NCBI RefSeq assembly: GCF_003367705.1
Contig: NZ_CP031425.1
Span: 372,001-436,000 of the forward strand
Source of the DNA: Microbacterium foliorum
GTDB taxonomy: Bacteria > Actinomycetota > Actinomycetes > Actinomycetales > Microbacteriaceae
DNA length: 64,000 nucleotides
Direction: 5' to 3'
In this document: positions 36,993 through 47,449 of the stretch, in pieces
Position numbering within the stretch: the first letter of the stretch is position 1
Layout of the letters: every line of letters begins with the position of its first letter
The notes under the pieces: model-generated
The model's database searches: none
Told to the model about the DNA's origin: nothing
Seen by the model: only the letters and a program-made list of their open reading frames with translations
Program-made: the position numbers and the translations under genes

Positions 36993-38657
36993 ATGAAGCT
37001 CAGAAAATCCCTGATCGCTGCCGCGGCGATCTCCGCCCTGGGAGTCTCGGCCCTCGCCGGCTGCGCTGCCGGAGGAACGAACGACAGTGGTGGCGACGGC
37101 TCGGCCGCGCTGACCATCGCGAAGCCCGATGGGGCGATCACCACCGAGTCCAACAACCCGTACGTCGGCGATTCCTCGGCCTCGAAGTACGGCTACGGCA
37201 AGGTGATCTTCGAGACGCTCGGCCTCGTGAACCAGACCGGCGACCGCGAGGTCACCCCGTGGCTCGCCGAGAGCATCGAATGGAACGACGACTTCACCGC
37301 CGTCACGGTCGTGCCGCGCAAGGACGTCACCTGGAGCGACGGCGAGCCCTTCACCGCCGACGACATCGTCTTCACGTACGAGCTGGTCTCCACGCCCGCA
37401 CTCGACACCGCGGGACTCAAGTTCGAGGGCGCGACCGTCGACGGCGACGCCGTGACCCTCACCTTCGGCGAGTCGAAGTTCGTGAACCAGGCCCGCGTAC
37501 TGCACGTGCCGATCGTCCCGAAGCACATCTGGGAGAAGTTCGACGAGCCCGCCACCGATCCGGTGAAGGGCGACGATCTCGTCGGCACCGGTCCCTACGC
37601 GATGTCGAACTGGTCGACCGAGTCGGTCACCCTCGAGGCCCGCGACGACTACTGGGGCGGAGACCTGGCGGTCCCCGAGCTGCACTACGTCTCGTACGGC
37701 GACAACACCGCGCTGACCACGGCGCTCGCCCAGGGCGAGGCCGACTGGGCGCAGGCGTTCATCCCGCAGATCCAGGAGCAGTTCCTCGACGCCGACCCCG
37801 AGCACAACAAGTTCTTCGTCGCGCCGACGACCGGGTCGGCGACGCTGTTCATGAACCTGCAGCAGAAGCCGTTCGACGACGTCGTGTTCCGCCAGGCGCT
37901 CGCCTGGGTCATCGACCGCGACGCCTACGTCGACATCGCCCGCGAGGGCGCCAGCGAGCCGGTGTGGTCTGTGACCGGGCTCTCGTCGATCCTCGAAGAC
38001 GAGATCCAGCCGGAGTTCCAGGGCGAGGACTACTCCGTCGACGCCGAGAAGGCGCGCGGTCTGCTCGAAGACGCCGGATACACCTGGAAGGACGACGCGC
38101 TGATCGACCCCGACGGCACGCCCGTCTCGTTCACGCTCTCGGTCCCCTCGGGGTGGAGCGACTGGAACACCGCCCAGGAGCTCATCGCCGAGGACGTCAC
38201 CGAGGCCATCGGCGCCGAGGTCAAGATCGACATGCCCGACTGGGGCGGCTGGGCCGGACCCCGCGACGAAGGCACCTTCTCGGCCATCATCCACTGGCTC
38301 GAGGACAGCGGCACGGCCTACGGCCTCTACACGTCGACCATGGACCCGCGATGGATCTCGCCCGAGGGCATCGCCGGATTCAACTTCGGACGCTTCGACG
38401 ACCCGGTCGCGACCGAGGCGCTGAACGCCTACGCGAACGCCTCGTCCGACGACGTCCGCACGTCGTCGATCAGCACGCTGGAGCAGATCTTCGTCGATCA
38501 GGTCCCGGCGATCCCGCTCGGTGCGCATCCGCTCCTGGGCGAGTACAACACGCGCAACTACGTGGGGTGGCCGTCGGAGGACGACCCGTACGCCTCGGGC
38601 GACCCGACGCAGCAGAACGTCGTGATGATCCTCACCAAGCTGAAGCCGGCCGAGTAG
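36993..38657 (+). CDS. Family 5 (oligopeptide-type) solute-binding lipoprotein
   Basis: 554 residues. Lipobox in ALAGC with Cys near 22. The mature domain is of the DppA/OppA class (SBP_bac_5): FETLGLVNQTGDREVTPWLAESIEW, then DVTWSDGEPFTADDIVFTYE. This class binds peptides but also cello-, xylo- and manno-oligosaccharides in plant-biomass degraders. The operon ends in a GH3 glycosidase and encodes no peptidase, so a beta-linked oligosaccharide is more likely. AAGGAGA precedes the ATG. The stop abuts a repeat cluster. Confidence 0.9.
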   Translation: MKLRKSLIAAAAISALGVSALAGCAAGGTNDSGGDGSAALTIAKPDGAITTESNNPYVGDSSASKYGYGKVIFETLGLVNQTGDREVTPWLAESIEWNDDFTAVTVVPRKDVTWSDGEPFTADDIVFTYELVSTPALDTAGLKFEGATVDGDAVTLTFGESKFVNQARVLHVPIVPKHIWEKFDEPATDPVKGDDLVGTGPYAMSNWSTESVTLEARDDYWGGDLAVPELHYVSYGDNTALTTALAQGEADWAQAFIPQIQEQFLDADPEHNKFFVAPTTGSATLFMNLQQKPFDDVVFRQALAWVIDRDAYVDIAREGASEPVWSVTGLSSILEDEIQPEFQGEDYSVDAEKARGLLEDAGYTWKDDALIDPDGTPVSFTLSVPSGWSDWNTAQELIAEDVTEAIGAEVKIDMPDWGGWAGPRDEGTFSAIIHWLEDSGTAYGLYTSTMDPRWISPEGIAGFNFGRFDDPVATEALNAYANASSDDVRTSSISTLEQIFVDQVPAIPLGAHPLLGEYNTRNYVGWPSEDDPYASGDPTQQNVVMILTKLKPAE

Positions 38658-38951
38658 CCCTTCGTCTCGCTCCGCTCGCTCAGGGGCCGGTGTCTCGGTG
38701 CCGGCTCCTGAGCGGGCCGGGCCCCACGCCCGGTTCGCCCTTCGTCTCGCTCCGCTCGCTCAGGGGGCGGGCAAGTAGCCCTTCGTCTCGCTCCGCTCGC
38801 TCAGGGGGCGGGCAAGTCGCCCTTCGTCTCGCTCCGCTCGCTCAGGGGGCGGTGCTCGGTCTCGCGACCAGGGCGGAAGCTACGGGCCGGCACGGGTTCC
38901 TGAGCGAGGAGCGGAGCGACGAGACGAAGGACCCAGACGAAGGAAGACCCC
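38658..38951. repeat. Repeat cluster between the binding-protein and ATPase genes
   Basis: Four short-form copies of CCTTCGTCTCGCTCCGCTCG begin at about 38658, 38738, 38779 and 38820; the last three are separated by 41 bp. One long-form inverted copy (CTGAGCGAGGAGCGGAGCGA) lies at about 38901-38930. The long copy could pair with any of the four. The final GACGAAGGAAG supplies the ribosome site of the next gene. No gene lies in this gap. Confidence 0.85.
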
Positions 38952-39772
<821 letters not shown>

Positions 39773-39776
<4 letters not shown>

Positions 39777-40579
39777 CGACCCTCGAGTTCGCCCATGTCA
39801 CGAAGACGTACAACGTCCGCGGCGCCGGACGCCTGAAGGCGCTCGACGACGTCAGCTTCACCCTGACCTCGGGGCAGACGATCGGCCTCGTCGGCCAGTC
39901 CGGCAGCGGCAAGTCGACGATCGCGAAGATCCTCACCCAGCTCGAGACGCCGACCAGCGGAGAGGTCCGCCTCGACGGCGCGCCGATCCCGCGGCGTGGC
40001 AAGGGCCTGCGCCGTTACCGGCAGCAGCTGCGCATGGTGTTCCAGGACCCGTTCGCCTCGCTCAACCCGTACCACTCGATCCGGTACCACCTGGAGCGTC
40101 CGATCCGCCTCGACGATGTGGTGCCCAAGGATCAGACCGAGGCGGAGGTGCGCAGACTCCTGGAGCGGGTCAGGCTCGACGCGGATGCCGTGATCGACCG
40201 CCGTCCGCACGAGCTGTCCGGCGGCCAGCGGCAGCGTGTGGCGATCGCCCGCGCACTCGCCTCCCGCCCGGCGCTCCTCGTCGCCGACGAGCCGGTGTCG
40301 ATGCTCGATGTGTCGATCCGCCTCGGGGTGCTGAACCTGCTCGCCGATCTGCAGCGCGAGGAGGGTCTCGGCGTGCTCTACATCACGCACGACCTCGCCA
40401 CCGCGCGGCACTTCAGCGACAAGATCATGGTGCTCAACCAGGGTCGAGTCGTCGAGTACGGCGACGCCGACGACGTCATCCTCAACCCGCAGGACCCCTA
40501 CACGCGAGAGCTGCGGGCGGCGTCGCCGGATCCCGACACGCACTTCGCGACCGCCGGAACGCACGGAGGTGCACAGTGA
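39773..40579 (+). CDS. ABC transporter ATPase, OppF/DppF type
   Basis: 268 residues. Walker A GQSGSGKST, signature HELSGGQRQRVAIARALASRP, Walker B LLVADEPVSMLD, and His switch YITHDLATARHF. It begins LEFAHVTKTYNVRG and also lacks the long C-terminal extension. It is coupled to both neighbours by 4-base overlaps. Confidence 0.92.
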
Positions 40580-41664
40580 CCACCGCATCGCCCGAGCTCG
40601 GGCAGTTCGAGCAACAGGACCGCGACGCTCTCGAGGTCGGGACGACCGCGACCACCGCCGAGAAGGGACGCGTACTCGTGCCCTGGCGGTTCTTCGCGGG
40701 GCGGGCGGGCTTCTACCTGTTCACGCTCTGGGCCGCCATCACGATCAACTTCTTCCTGCCCCGGTTCATGAAGGGCGATGCGGTCAGCTCCTACCTCGCC
40801 CGCAACCGCAACATCAGTCCCGAGGCGGCCGATTCGCTGCGCATCCTGCTCGGCATCGACACCGACAAGTCGATCTGGCAGCAGTACATCGACTACTGGG
40901 CCATGCTGTTCCGCGGCGACCTCGGCATCTCGACCCTGCACGGGCTGCGCCCCGTCGCCGAGGTGCTCAGCTCGGCCCTTCCCTGGACGCTCGGCCTGGT
41001 CGGACTCGCGACCATCATCTCGTTCGCGCTCGGCACCGTCGGCGGGGCGATCGTGGGCTGGAAGCGCGGCAGCAGGCTCGACGCGCTCATCCCGATCACG
41101 ACGTTCTTCAACACGATCCCGTACTTCTGGCTGGGGCTGATCGCGATCGCGATCTTCTCGTCGACCCTCAAGTGGTTCCCCTCGTCGCACGCCTACGGCA
41201 AGGGGCAGTCGCCCGAGTGGAGCCTCGACTTCATCGGCCAGGTGATCACGCACGGCACCCTGCCTGCGGTGACGATCATCATCGCGTCGCTCGGAGGCTG
41301 GATGCTGGGCATGCGCAACATGATGCTCACCGTGCTCGACGAGGACTACATCACCGTCGCCCAGGCCAAGGGCATGCCCAACCGACGCGTGCTCTGGGCA
41401 TATGCCGCCCGCAACGCGGTGCTCCCTCAGGTGCAGAGCTTCGCGCTCTCGATCGGCTTCATCGTCGGCGGCACGATCGTGATGGAGATGGTCTTCAGCT
41501 ACCCGGGCGTCGGCAAGCTGCTGCTCGACGCCACCAATGCGAAGGACTTCGCCCTGATGCAGGGGGTGTTCCTGGTGATCACGCTGTCGGTGCTGGTCGC
41601 CAACATCCTCGCCGACATCGTCTACGCATACCTCGACCCGCGCACGCGCCAGACGGAGGCCTGA
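40576..41664 (+). CDS. ABC permease, DppB/OppB type
   Basis: 362 residues from a GTG that overlaps the preceding stop. About six membrane helices, the usual N-terminal helix FYLFTLWAAITINFFLPRFM, and the EAA-like loop DEDYITVAQAKGMPNRRVLW. The N-terminal 40 residues are extra hydrophilic sequence. It forms the translocation pore with the next gene product. Confidence 0.92.
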   Translation: MTTASPELGQFEQQDRDALEVGTTATTAEKGRVLVPWRFFAGRAGFYLFTLWAAITINFFLPRFMKGDAVSSYLARNRNISPEAADSLRILLGIDTDKSIWQQYIDYWAMLFRGDLGISTLHGLRPVAEVLSSALPWTLGLVGLATIISFALGTVGGAIVGWKRGSRLDALIPITTFFNTIPYFWLGLIAIAIFSSTLKWFPSSHAYGKGQSPEWSLDFIGQVITHGTLPAVTIIIASLGGWMLGMRNMMLTVLDEDYITVAQAKGMPNRRVLWAYAARNAVLPQVQSFALSIGFIVGGTIVMEMVFSYPGVGKLLLDATNAKDFALMQGVFLVITLSVLVANILADIVYAYLDPRTRQTEA

Positions 41665-41665
41665 C

Positions 41666-42769
41666 ATGAGCGTTCCCACCTCGACCGAGAACACCGCTCC
41701 CGACGGGCGCCCGATCCCCACCGGGATGCCGGAGACGGCGACGTTCCGCGCACCCGGCGTCGTCGCACCGCCGCGCAAGACCTTCTGGACGCAGCTGGTG
41801 CAGGCGTTCGCGATGTTCCGCAATCCGAAGTCGGTCGCCGGACTCATCATCCTCGGGGTTTTCGTGCTGGTCGCGATCTTCGCCCCGCTGCTCGCGCCAT
41901 ACGGCCCCACGCAGAAGGACCGCACGGCGCTGCGCCAGGCGCCCTCGCTCGACCACTGGCTCGGCACCACGCACATGGGTGAGGACGTGCTCAGCCAGCT
42001 CATCTTCGGCACGCGCGGCGTGGTGGTCGTCGGATTCCTCTCGGCGATCATCGCGACGGTCATCGCGATCACGATCGGCGTCATCGCCGGCTACGTGCGC
42101 GGATGGAAGAGCGAGTCCCTCTCGGCGCTCACGAACGTGTTCCTGGTGATCCCCGGCATCCCGCTGATCATCATCGTCGCCTCGCAGTTCGAGAACCCGC
42201 CGCTCATCGTGATCGCCGCGGTGCTGGGTCTCACCGGCTGGGCCTGGGGTGCGCGCGTGCTGCGGGCGCAGACGATGTCGCTGCGCAACCGCGACTTCAT
42301 CCAGGCGGCCCGGGCCAACGGCGAGCCGCTGCATCGCATCATCACGGTCGAGATGCTGCCGAACCTGATGGCGCTGATCGCATCGAGCTTCGTCGGCACG
42401 GTCACCGCGGCCATCCTCGGCCTCACCACCCTCGCCTTCATCGGCGTGATCCCGGTGAGCAACCTGAACTGGGGCACGATCCTGTTCTGGGCGCAGCAGA
42501 ACGGCGCCTTCCCCCGCCTGTGGTGGTGGTACGTGCCCGCGGGCCTCTGCATCGCGATCATCGGCGTCGCGCTGTCGCTGATCAACTTCGGCATCGACGA
42601 GTACGTGAACCCGAGGCTGCGGTCGGCGGGTGAGCGCGCCCGCGCCATGAAGAAGAAGGGGCTCGACGTGAACGCCCCGGTCACTGCGGTGCGCGAGGTG
42701 CCCGTCACGGGCGCCGACCCGGCGACCTCTCAGACGACGAAGATCCAGAACGCGAATACTCAGAAGTGA
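41666..42769 (+). CDS. ABC permease, DppC/OppC type
   Basis: 367 residues. An N-terminal cytosolic stretch, then FVLVAIFAPLLAPYGPTQKD and DHWLGTTHMGEDVLSQLIFGTRG, both typical of OppC. The loop RNRDFIQAARANGEPLHRIITVEMLPN contacts the ATPase. A hydrophilic tail of about 50 residues (from about 318) ends the protein. Its stop overlaps the glycosidase start. Confidence 0.92.
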   Translation: MSVPTSTENTAPDGRPIPTGMPETATFRAPGVVAPPRKTFWTQLVQAFAMFRNPKSVAGLIILGVFVLVAIFAPLLAPYGPTQKDRTALRQAPSLDHWLGTTHMGEDVLSQLIFGTRGVVVVGFLSAIIATVIAITIGVIAGYVRGWKSESLSALTNVFLVIPGIPLIIIVASQFENPPLIVIAAVLGLTGWAWGARVLRAQTMSLRNRDFIQAARANGEPLHRIITVEMLPNLMALIASSFVGTVTAAILGLTTLAFIGVIPVSNLNWGTILFWAQQNGAFPRLWWWYVPAGLCIAIIGVALSLINFGIDEYVNPRLRSAGERARAMKKKGLDVNAPVTAVREVPVTGADPATSQTTKIQNANTQK

Positions 42770-45015
42770 TGACCTCTCAGACACTGACCGAATCCCTGCC
42801 CTATCTCGACCCCGAACTGCCGATCGCCGCCCGCGTCGCCGACCTCCTCGACCGCATGACGGTCGAGGAGAAGGTCGGGCAGATGCTGCAGCTCGATGCG
42901 CGCGACGACCTCGACGACCATGTCCTCGGCCGCCACGTCGGGTCGATCCTGCACACCTCGCCCGAACGCATCGTCCGGGCGAATGAACTGGCCTCGCAGA
43001 CACGGCTGCGCATCCCGCTGCTGGTCGGGGAGGACTGCATCCATGGCCACTCGTTCTGGCCAGGGGCGACGATCTACCCGACCCAGCTCGGCATGGCGGC
43101 GACGTGGGATGCCGACCTCGTCGAGCAGGTCGCCAGGGCCACCGCGGTCGAGGTCGCGGCGACCGGCGTGCACTGGACGTTCTCTCCGGTGCTGTGCATC
43201 GCGCGAGACCTGCGCTGGGGACGCATCGACGAGACCTTCGGCGAAGATCCGTTCCTGATCGGGGAGCTCGCCTCCGCCATGGTGCGCGGCTATCAGGGGC
43301 GGGGTCTGGACGACCCGACGGCGATCCTCGCCACGGCCAAGCACTTCGCCGGATACTCCGAGACCCAGGGCGGACGCGACGCCAGCGAGGCCGACATCTC
43401 GCGACGCAAGCTGCGATCGTGGTTCCTGCCGCCTTTCGAGCGGGTCGCGCGCGAGGGATGCCGCACGTTCATGCTCGGCTACCAGACCACCGACGGCGTG
43501 CCGATCACGGTCAACGACTGGCTGCTCAGCGACGTGCTGCGCGGCGAATGGGGCTACACGGGCACCCTCATCACCGACTGGGACAACGTCGGACGCATGG
43601 TGTGGGAACAGCAGGTGCAGCCCGACTACGTGCATGCGTCCGCCGCGGCGGTGCGCGCCGGCAACGACATGATCATGAACACGCCGGGCTTCTTCCAGGG
43701 AGCCCTCGACGCCGTCGCGAACGGGATGCTGGCCGAGGACGCGTTCGACGACGCCGTCGCCCGCATCCTCACCCTGAAGTTCGAGCTCGGCCTCTTCGAA
43801 GACCCCCGCCTGCCGCAGGACGGGCTGGATGCCGTCGTCGGCAGCCCCGCGCACGCCGCCCTCAACCTCGAGACGGCCCGCCGATCGCTGGTGCTGCTCG
43901 AGAACGACGGAACGCTGCCGCTCGACGCCGCAGCGCCACTGAGGGTGGCGGTCGTGGGACCTCTCGCCGACGACGCGCAGACGCAGCTCGGCGACTGGGC
44001 CGGCGGATCGGGCCAGGCCGGGTGGCTCGACGGTCAGCCGCGCGAGATGATCACGACCGTGCTCGACGGCCTCGCGGGCATCGACGGATGGACCGTCACC
44101 CACGCCCGCGGCGCCGACATCCTCACCCTCGAGGATGATCCGCTCGGTGCGACCTTCCCTGACGGGCAGCCCCGACCGCCTGTGGTCGTTCCGGCCGAGG
44201 CGAACGAGGCGCTGATCGCCGAGGCGGTGGCTGCCGCAGCGGCATCCGACATCGTGGTCGCGGTCGTGGGCGACCGCATCGAGCTCGTCGGCGAGGGGCG
44301 CTCGACCGCGACCCTCGAGCTGATCGGCGGCCAGAACGCGATGCTCGATGCGCTGATCGCCACCGGAACGCCGGTCGTCGTCGTTCTGCTCGCATCGAAG
44401 CCGCTCGTGCTCCCGGCCTCGGTCTCAGGCGCCGCGGCCGTGATCTGGGCGGCGAATCCGGGCATGCAGGGCGGTCGCGCGCTCGCCGAGGTCATCACCG
44501 GCGCCGTCGAGCCGTCTGGGCGCCTGCCGATCTCGTTCGCACGTCATGTCGGACAGCAGCCGACCTACTACAACCAGATCCGCGGACAGCACGGCGACCG
44601 CTATGCCGATCTCACCCAGTCCCCGGCCTGGGCGTTCGGCGAGGGGCTGTCGTACTCGACGGTCGACTATTCGGAGCTCGTCATCGCGACGGACGCCCTC
44701 GGACTCGACGACACCGTCGCGGCCGATGTGACGGTGACGAACACCGGTGCGCGTCCGGTGCGCGAGACCGTGCAGGTGTACGTGCGCGACGTCGTGACGA
44801 GCGTGAGCTGGACCGACAAGGAGCTCAAGACCTACCGGCAGATCGATCTGGCGCCGGGCGAGAGTCGCTCCGTGCGGGTCGAGGTGCCCGTGGCCGACTG
44901 CTCGATCGTCGACGCCGCGGGCACGCGCCTCGTCGAGCCGGGGGAGTTCGCCCTCCTGGTCGGCCCGAGCTCACGCGACGACGTGCTGCTGAGCGCTGCG
45001 TTCACCGTGTCCTGA
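42769..45015 (+). CDS. GH3 family beta-glycosidase (beta-glucosidase/xylosidase)
   Basis: 748 residues from ATG 42769; GTG 42766 in frame would add one. No signal peptide, so it acts in the cytosol on imported oligosaccharides. GH3 N-domain (about 20-340) with LAMAATWDADL-type active-site loops, the KHFAGYSE motif, and the nucleophile Asp near 270 in TLITDWDNVG. The C-domain (about 370-640) has GRLPISFARHVGQQPTYY. A fibronectin-like domain covers about 660-748. Whether it removes glucose or xylose is not settled by sequence. Translational coupling to the importer suggests the imported sugar is its substrate. Confidence 0.92.
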   Translation: MTSQTLTESLPYLDPELPIAARVADLLDRMTVEEKVGQMLQLDARDDLDDHVLGRHVGSILHTSPERIVRANELASQTRLRIPLLVGEDCIHGHSFWPGATIYPTQLGMAATWDADLVEQVARATAVEVAATGVHWTFSPVLCIARDLRWGRIDETFGEDPFLIGELASAMVRGYQGRGLDDPTAILATAKHFAGYSETQGGRDASEADISRRKLRSWFLPPFERVAREGCRTFMLGYQTTDGVPITVNDWLLSDVLRGEWGYTGTLITDWDNVGRMVWEQQVQPDYVHASAAAVRAGNDMIMNTPGFFQGALDAVANGMLAEDAFDDAVARILTLKFELGLFEDPRLPQDGLDAVVGSPAHAALNLETARRSLVLLENDGTLPLDAAAPLRVAVVGPLADDAQTQLGDWAGGSGQAGWLDGQPREMITTVLDGLAGIDGWTVTHARGADILTLEDDPLGATFPDGQPRPPVVVPAEANEALIAEAVAAAAASDIVVAVVGDRIELVGEGRSTATLELIGGQNAMLDALIATGTPVVVVLLASKPLVLPASVSGAAAVIWAANPGMQGGRALAEVITGAVEPSGRLPISFARHVGQQPTYYNQIRGQHGDRYADLTQSPAWAFGEGLSYSTVDYSELVIATDALGLDDTVAADVTVTNTGARPVRETVQVYVRDVVTSVSWTDKELKTYRQIDLAPGESRSVRVEVPVADCSIVDAAGTRLVEPGEFALLVGPSSRDDVLLSAAFTVS

Positions 45016-45019
45016 ACGT

Positions 45020-45047
45020 CGACGGGGGCGCTCAGGCGTCCCCGTCG
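45020..45047. terminator. Hairpin between GH3 and soxR
   Basis: CGACGGGG (45020-45027) pairs with CCCCGTCG (45040-45047). It is placed between two convergent genes, with its right half inside the soxR 3' end. No U-run follows. Confidence 0.5.
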
Positions 45048-45514
45048 CTCAGGCGCCGTGGCCCCGCGCCCTGACTGCCGAGCGCGTCGTCGGGGTTGAG
45101 CAGCCCGCACGCCTTCATCGACAGGCAGCCGCAGCCGATGCATCCGGTCAGCTCGCGCTCGAGCCGCTCGATGCCCTCGCGGCGCTTCTCGAGCTCGCGC
45201 TTCCATCGGCGCGATGCACGCTGCCAGTCCTCGTGACTGGGCGTCTGCGTGAGGGGGACGTCGGCGAACGCGTCCTGCACGTCGGAGAGGGGGATGCCGA
45301 GGCGTTTCGCGACCGTGATGAGTGACACCCGGCGCAGCATGTGGCGCGCGTAGCGACGCTGGTTGCCGGCCGTGCGCGTCGACGCGATGAGCCCGAGGCC
45401 CTCGTAGAAGTGCAGGGCCGAGGGGGCGACGCCCGTGCGTCTGCTCATCTCGCCGATCGTCAGCGGCTCGTCGGGGCCGTGGGTCGAGCGTTCCGGATCC
45501 GATGCTGTGTTCAC
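45032..45514 (-). CDS. soxR: Redox-sensitive MerR-family activator SoxR
   Basis: 160 residues. MerR helix-turn-helix (LTIGEMSRRTGVAPSALHFYEGLGLI, 18-43), a dimerisation helix, and the [2Fe-2S] cysteine motif CIGCGCLSMKAC with Cys125, 128, 130 and 136. Oxidation of the cluster by redox-active compounds or nitric oxide switches on target promoters. A perfect SoxR box lies 20 bases upstream, in the divergent promoter. In actinobacteria SoxR usually controls a few local redox genes rather than soxS. Confidence 0.95.
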   Translation of the reverse strand: MNTASDPERSTHGPDEPLTIGEMSRRTGVAPSALHFYEGLGLIASTRTAGNQRRYARHMLRRVSLITVAKRLGIPLSDVQDAFADVPLTQTPSHEDWQRASRRWKRELEKRREGIERLERELTGCIGCGCLSMKACGLLNPDDALGSQGAGPRRLSDGDA

Positions 45515-45532
45515 GTCGACCCCCGTTTCGAT

Positions 45533-45563
45533 TTGACCTCAAGCCTACTTGAGGTCGTACGGT
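45533..45563 (+). promoter_or_regulatory. SoxR-controlled promoter with 19-bp spacer
   Basis: -35 TTGACC (45533-45538) and -10 TACGGT (45558-45563) are 19 bp apart, the elongated spacing of MerR-family targets. The SoxR box (45535-45556) is GACCTCAAG, four bases, CTTGAGGTC: a perfect dyad. The -10 ends six bases before the GTG of the flavin reductase. Confidence 0.9.
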
Positions 45564-45569
45564 TGCATC

Positions 45570-46097
45570 GTGACCTCAGAGAACACCGATCGCCCGTCCC
45601 CGCCCGTGCCCTCCGAGGTCGGGGAGGGACTCAAGGCCGCCTTCCGCGCGCATCCGGCCGGTGTCGCCATCATCACCGCCATGACCCCCGACGGGCCCGT
45701 CGGCCTCACGGCATCCAGCGTCGCCTCCGTCGCCGTCGACCCCGCCGCGATCGTGTTCTCGGTGACCCGGGCGACCGGCAGCGCCGGGGCGATCCTCTCG
45801 GCAGGCAGCTTCGTGGTGCACCTGATCGATGACGAGCACTCGGCTCTGGCGCAGAGCTTCGCCGTGAGCGGCGCCGAGCGGTTCACGCCCGAGCAGGGCT
45901 GGGGTGCGCTGCCCACCGGCGAGCCCTACCTGCGCGAGGCGAGGGCCGCCATGCGCGGCCACACCATGACGACCGTCGCCGTCGGATCGTCGACCGTCGT
46001 GGTCGCCGAGATCGACGAGGTCCTGCTCGGACGACCCGGCCGCCCTCTCGTCTACCTGGACCGCCGGTTCCACACGCTTGCGCAGGACCCCGACTGA
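45570..46097 (+). CDS. Flavin reductase-like FMN-binding protein
   Basis: 175 residues from GTG 45570. Flavin-reductase domain (about 25-165): FRAHPAGVAIITAMTPDGPVGLTASSVASVAVDPAAIVFSV is the typical FMN-binding start. It reduces flavin with NAD(P)H, possibly supplying a monooxygenase or detoxifying redox-active compounds. The frame is open up to a TTG at 45549, but GTG is preferred: with the -10 at 45558-45563 the transcript should begin at or next to this codon, and the TTG would lie upstream of the promoter. It is the evident SoxR target. Confidence 0.88.
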   Translation: MTSENTDRPSPPVPSEVGEGLKAAFRAHPAGVAIITAMTPDGPVGLTASSVASVAVDPAAIVFSVTRATGSAGAILSAGSFVVHLIDDEHSALAQSFAVSGAERFTPEQGWGALPTGEPYLREARAAMRGHTMTTVAVGSSTVVVAEIDEVLLGRPGRPLVYLDRRFHTLAQDPD

Positions 46098-46160
46098 TAG
46101 CCCGCGGCTGCGTCCGAGGCGACCGGCTCTGTTCCGAACCGAAATGAAAGAAGGATGTCC

Positions 46161-46790
46161 ATGACCACTCCCTACACGCTTCCCGAGCTGCCCTACGACT
46201 ACTCGGCCCTCGCCCCGCACATCTCGGGCAAGATCATGGAGCTGCACCACTCCAAGCACCACCAGGCGTATGTGACCGGCGCCAACACCGCCCTCGAGCA
46301 GCTGGCCGGCGCGCGCGAGTCGGGTGACTTCGCCGCCGTGAACAAGCTCGAGAAGGACCTCGCGTTCAACCTCGGCGGACACATCAACCACTCGGTGTTC
46401 TGGGAGAACCTCTCGCCCGACGGCGGTGGGAACCCCGAAGGCGAGCTGGAGGCTGCGCTGACCGACGCGTTCGGGTCGGTCGACGCCTTCCGCGCGCACT
46501 TCACCGCGACCGCGCTCGGCGTGCAGGGCTCGGGCTGGGCTGTGCTCGCCTGGGACAGCGTCGGGGCTCGTCCGGTCATCTTCCAGCTGTTCGACCAGCA
46601 GGGCAACGCGCCGCTCGGCGTTACCCCGCTGCTGCAGCTCGACGTCTGGGAGCACGCGTACTACCTCGACTACCTCAACGTGCGCGCCGACTACGTCAAG
46701 GCGTTCTGGGAGCTCGTGAACTGGGCCGACGTGCAGCGCCGCTTCCAGGCCGTGCAGGAGAAGACCGCGGGGCTCATCGTCGCCCGCTGA
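46161..46790 (+). CDS. sodA: Superoxide dismutase, Mn/Fe family
   Basis: 209 residues. It converts superoxide to oxygen and hydrogen peroxide in the cytosol. Metal ligands lie in the stretches [25 protein letters not shown] and [15 protein letters not shown]. An ATG at 46155 is in frame, but the one at 46161 has AAGGA five bases upstream and gives the normal N-terminus [19 protein letters not shown]. Mn versus Fe cannot be fixed by eye. It follows the flavin reductase by 63 bases in the same direction, so it may be partly SoxR-responsive. Confidence 0.95.
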   Translation: MTTPYTLPELPYDYSALAPHISGKIMELHHSKHHQAYVTGANTALEQLAGARESGDFAAVNKLEKDLAFNLGGHINHSVFWENLSPDGGGNPEGELEAALTDAFGSVDAFRAHFTATALGVQGSGWAVLAWDSVGARPVIFQLFDQQGNAPLGVTPLLQLDVWEHAYYLDYLNVRADYVKAFWELVNWADVQRRFQAVQEKTAGLIVAR

Positions 46791-46824
46791 CCTGCACTCG
46801 TGACGTCCCGTTGGCCGTTCATCC

Positions 46825-46892
46825 GGCTGACGGAATCCCGCTGGGCTGACGGATGCCGCGGCATCCGCCAGCCCGGCGGGGAATGTTCAGCC
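46825..46892. repeat. 68-bp palindromic element, copy 2
   Basis: Starts GGCTGACGGAATCCCG and ends GGGGAATGTTCAGCC. The halves pair over about 30 bases around GGATGCCGCGGCATCC. Same length and ends as 33496-33563. It lies between convergent sodA and arsC, so it would also work as a bidirectional terminator. Confidence 0.8.
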
Positions 46893-46955
46893 ATCCGTGC
46901 CGGAGCCGGTGCCGGGCCCGGAGCAGGAGCAGGTGCCGGTGCCGGGCCGGGGGCG

Positions 46956-47363
46956 TCAGGCGAGCAGCTCGCCCGCGAGCGCCTCGATGCGGCGGCGGAT
47001 CTCGTCGCGGATCGGTCGCACGGACTCGATGCCCTGACCGGCCGGGTCGTCGAGCGTCCAATCCTCATACCGCTTGCCGGGGAAGAACGGGCAGGCGTCA
47101 CCGCATCCCATCGTGATGACCACGTCGGATGCCTGCACGGCCTCGGTCGTGAGCACTTTCGGCTGCTCGGCGGTGATGTCGATGCCGAGCTCGCCCATCG
47201 CCGAGACCGCGACCGGATTGATCCGGTCGGCGGGCATGGATCCCGCTGAGCGCACCTCGATGCGGTCTCCGGCGATCTCGCGCAGGAACCCGGCGGCCAT
47301 CTGCGAGCGCCCGGCGTTGTGCACGCAGACGAAGAGGACGGAGGGCTTGGCTGTGGTCGTCAT
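46956..47363 (-). CDS. arsC: Arsenate reductase, low-molecular-weight phosphatase fold
   Basis: 135 residues. It reduces arsenate to arsenite in the cytosol. P-loop CX5R with Cys13 and Arg19 (VCVHNAGRSQ), acid motif DDP near 105-107, and the redox pair Cys87 and Cys91 in MGCGDACPFFPGKRYEDW, which fits the thioredoxin-coupled type. No arsR, acr3 or arsB is adjacent. The ArsB-like permease at 18781 is the only candidate exporter in the window, and that link is speculative. Confidence 0.9.
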   Translation of the reverse strand: MTTTAKPSVLFVCVHNAGRSQMAAGFLREIAGDRIEVRSAGSMPADRINPVAVSAMGELGIDITAEQPKVLTTEAVQASDVVITMGCGDACPFFPGKRYEDWTLDDPAGQGIESVRPIRDEIRRRIEALAGELLA

Positions 47364-47437
47364 GATGTCTCCAGGGTAGGCGAGCGAGCGGGGTCGAGGA
47401 CGCGTGCAGATGCTGACGGCATCCAGCCGACCCCGGA

Positions 47438-47443
47438 TAGGCT
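47438..47443 (+). promoter_or_regulatory. -10 box of a small frame
   Basis: TAGGCT, six bases before the GTG at 47450. Confidence 0.45.
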
Positions 47444-47449
47444 GGACAT

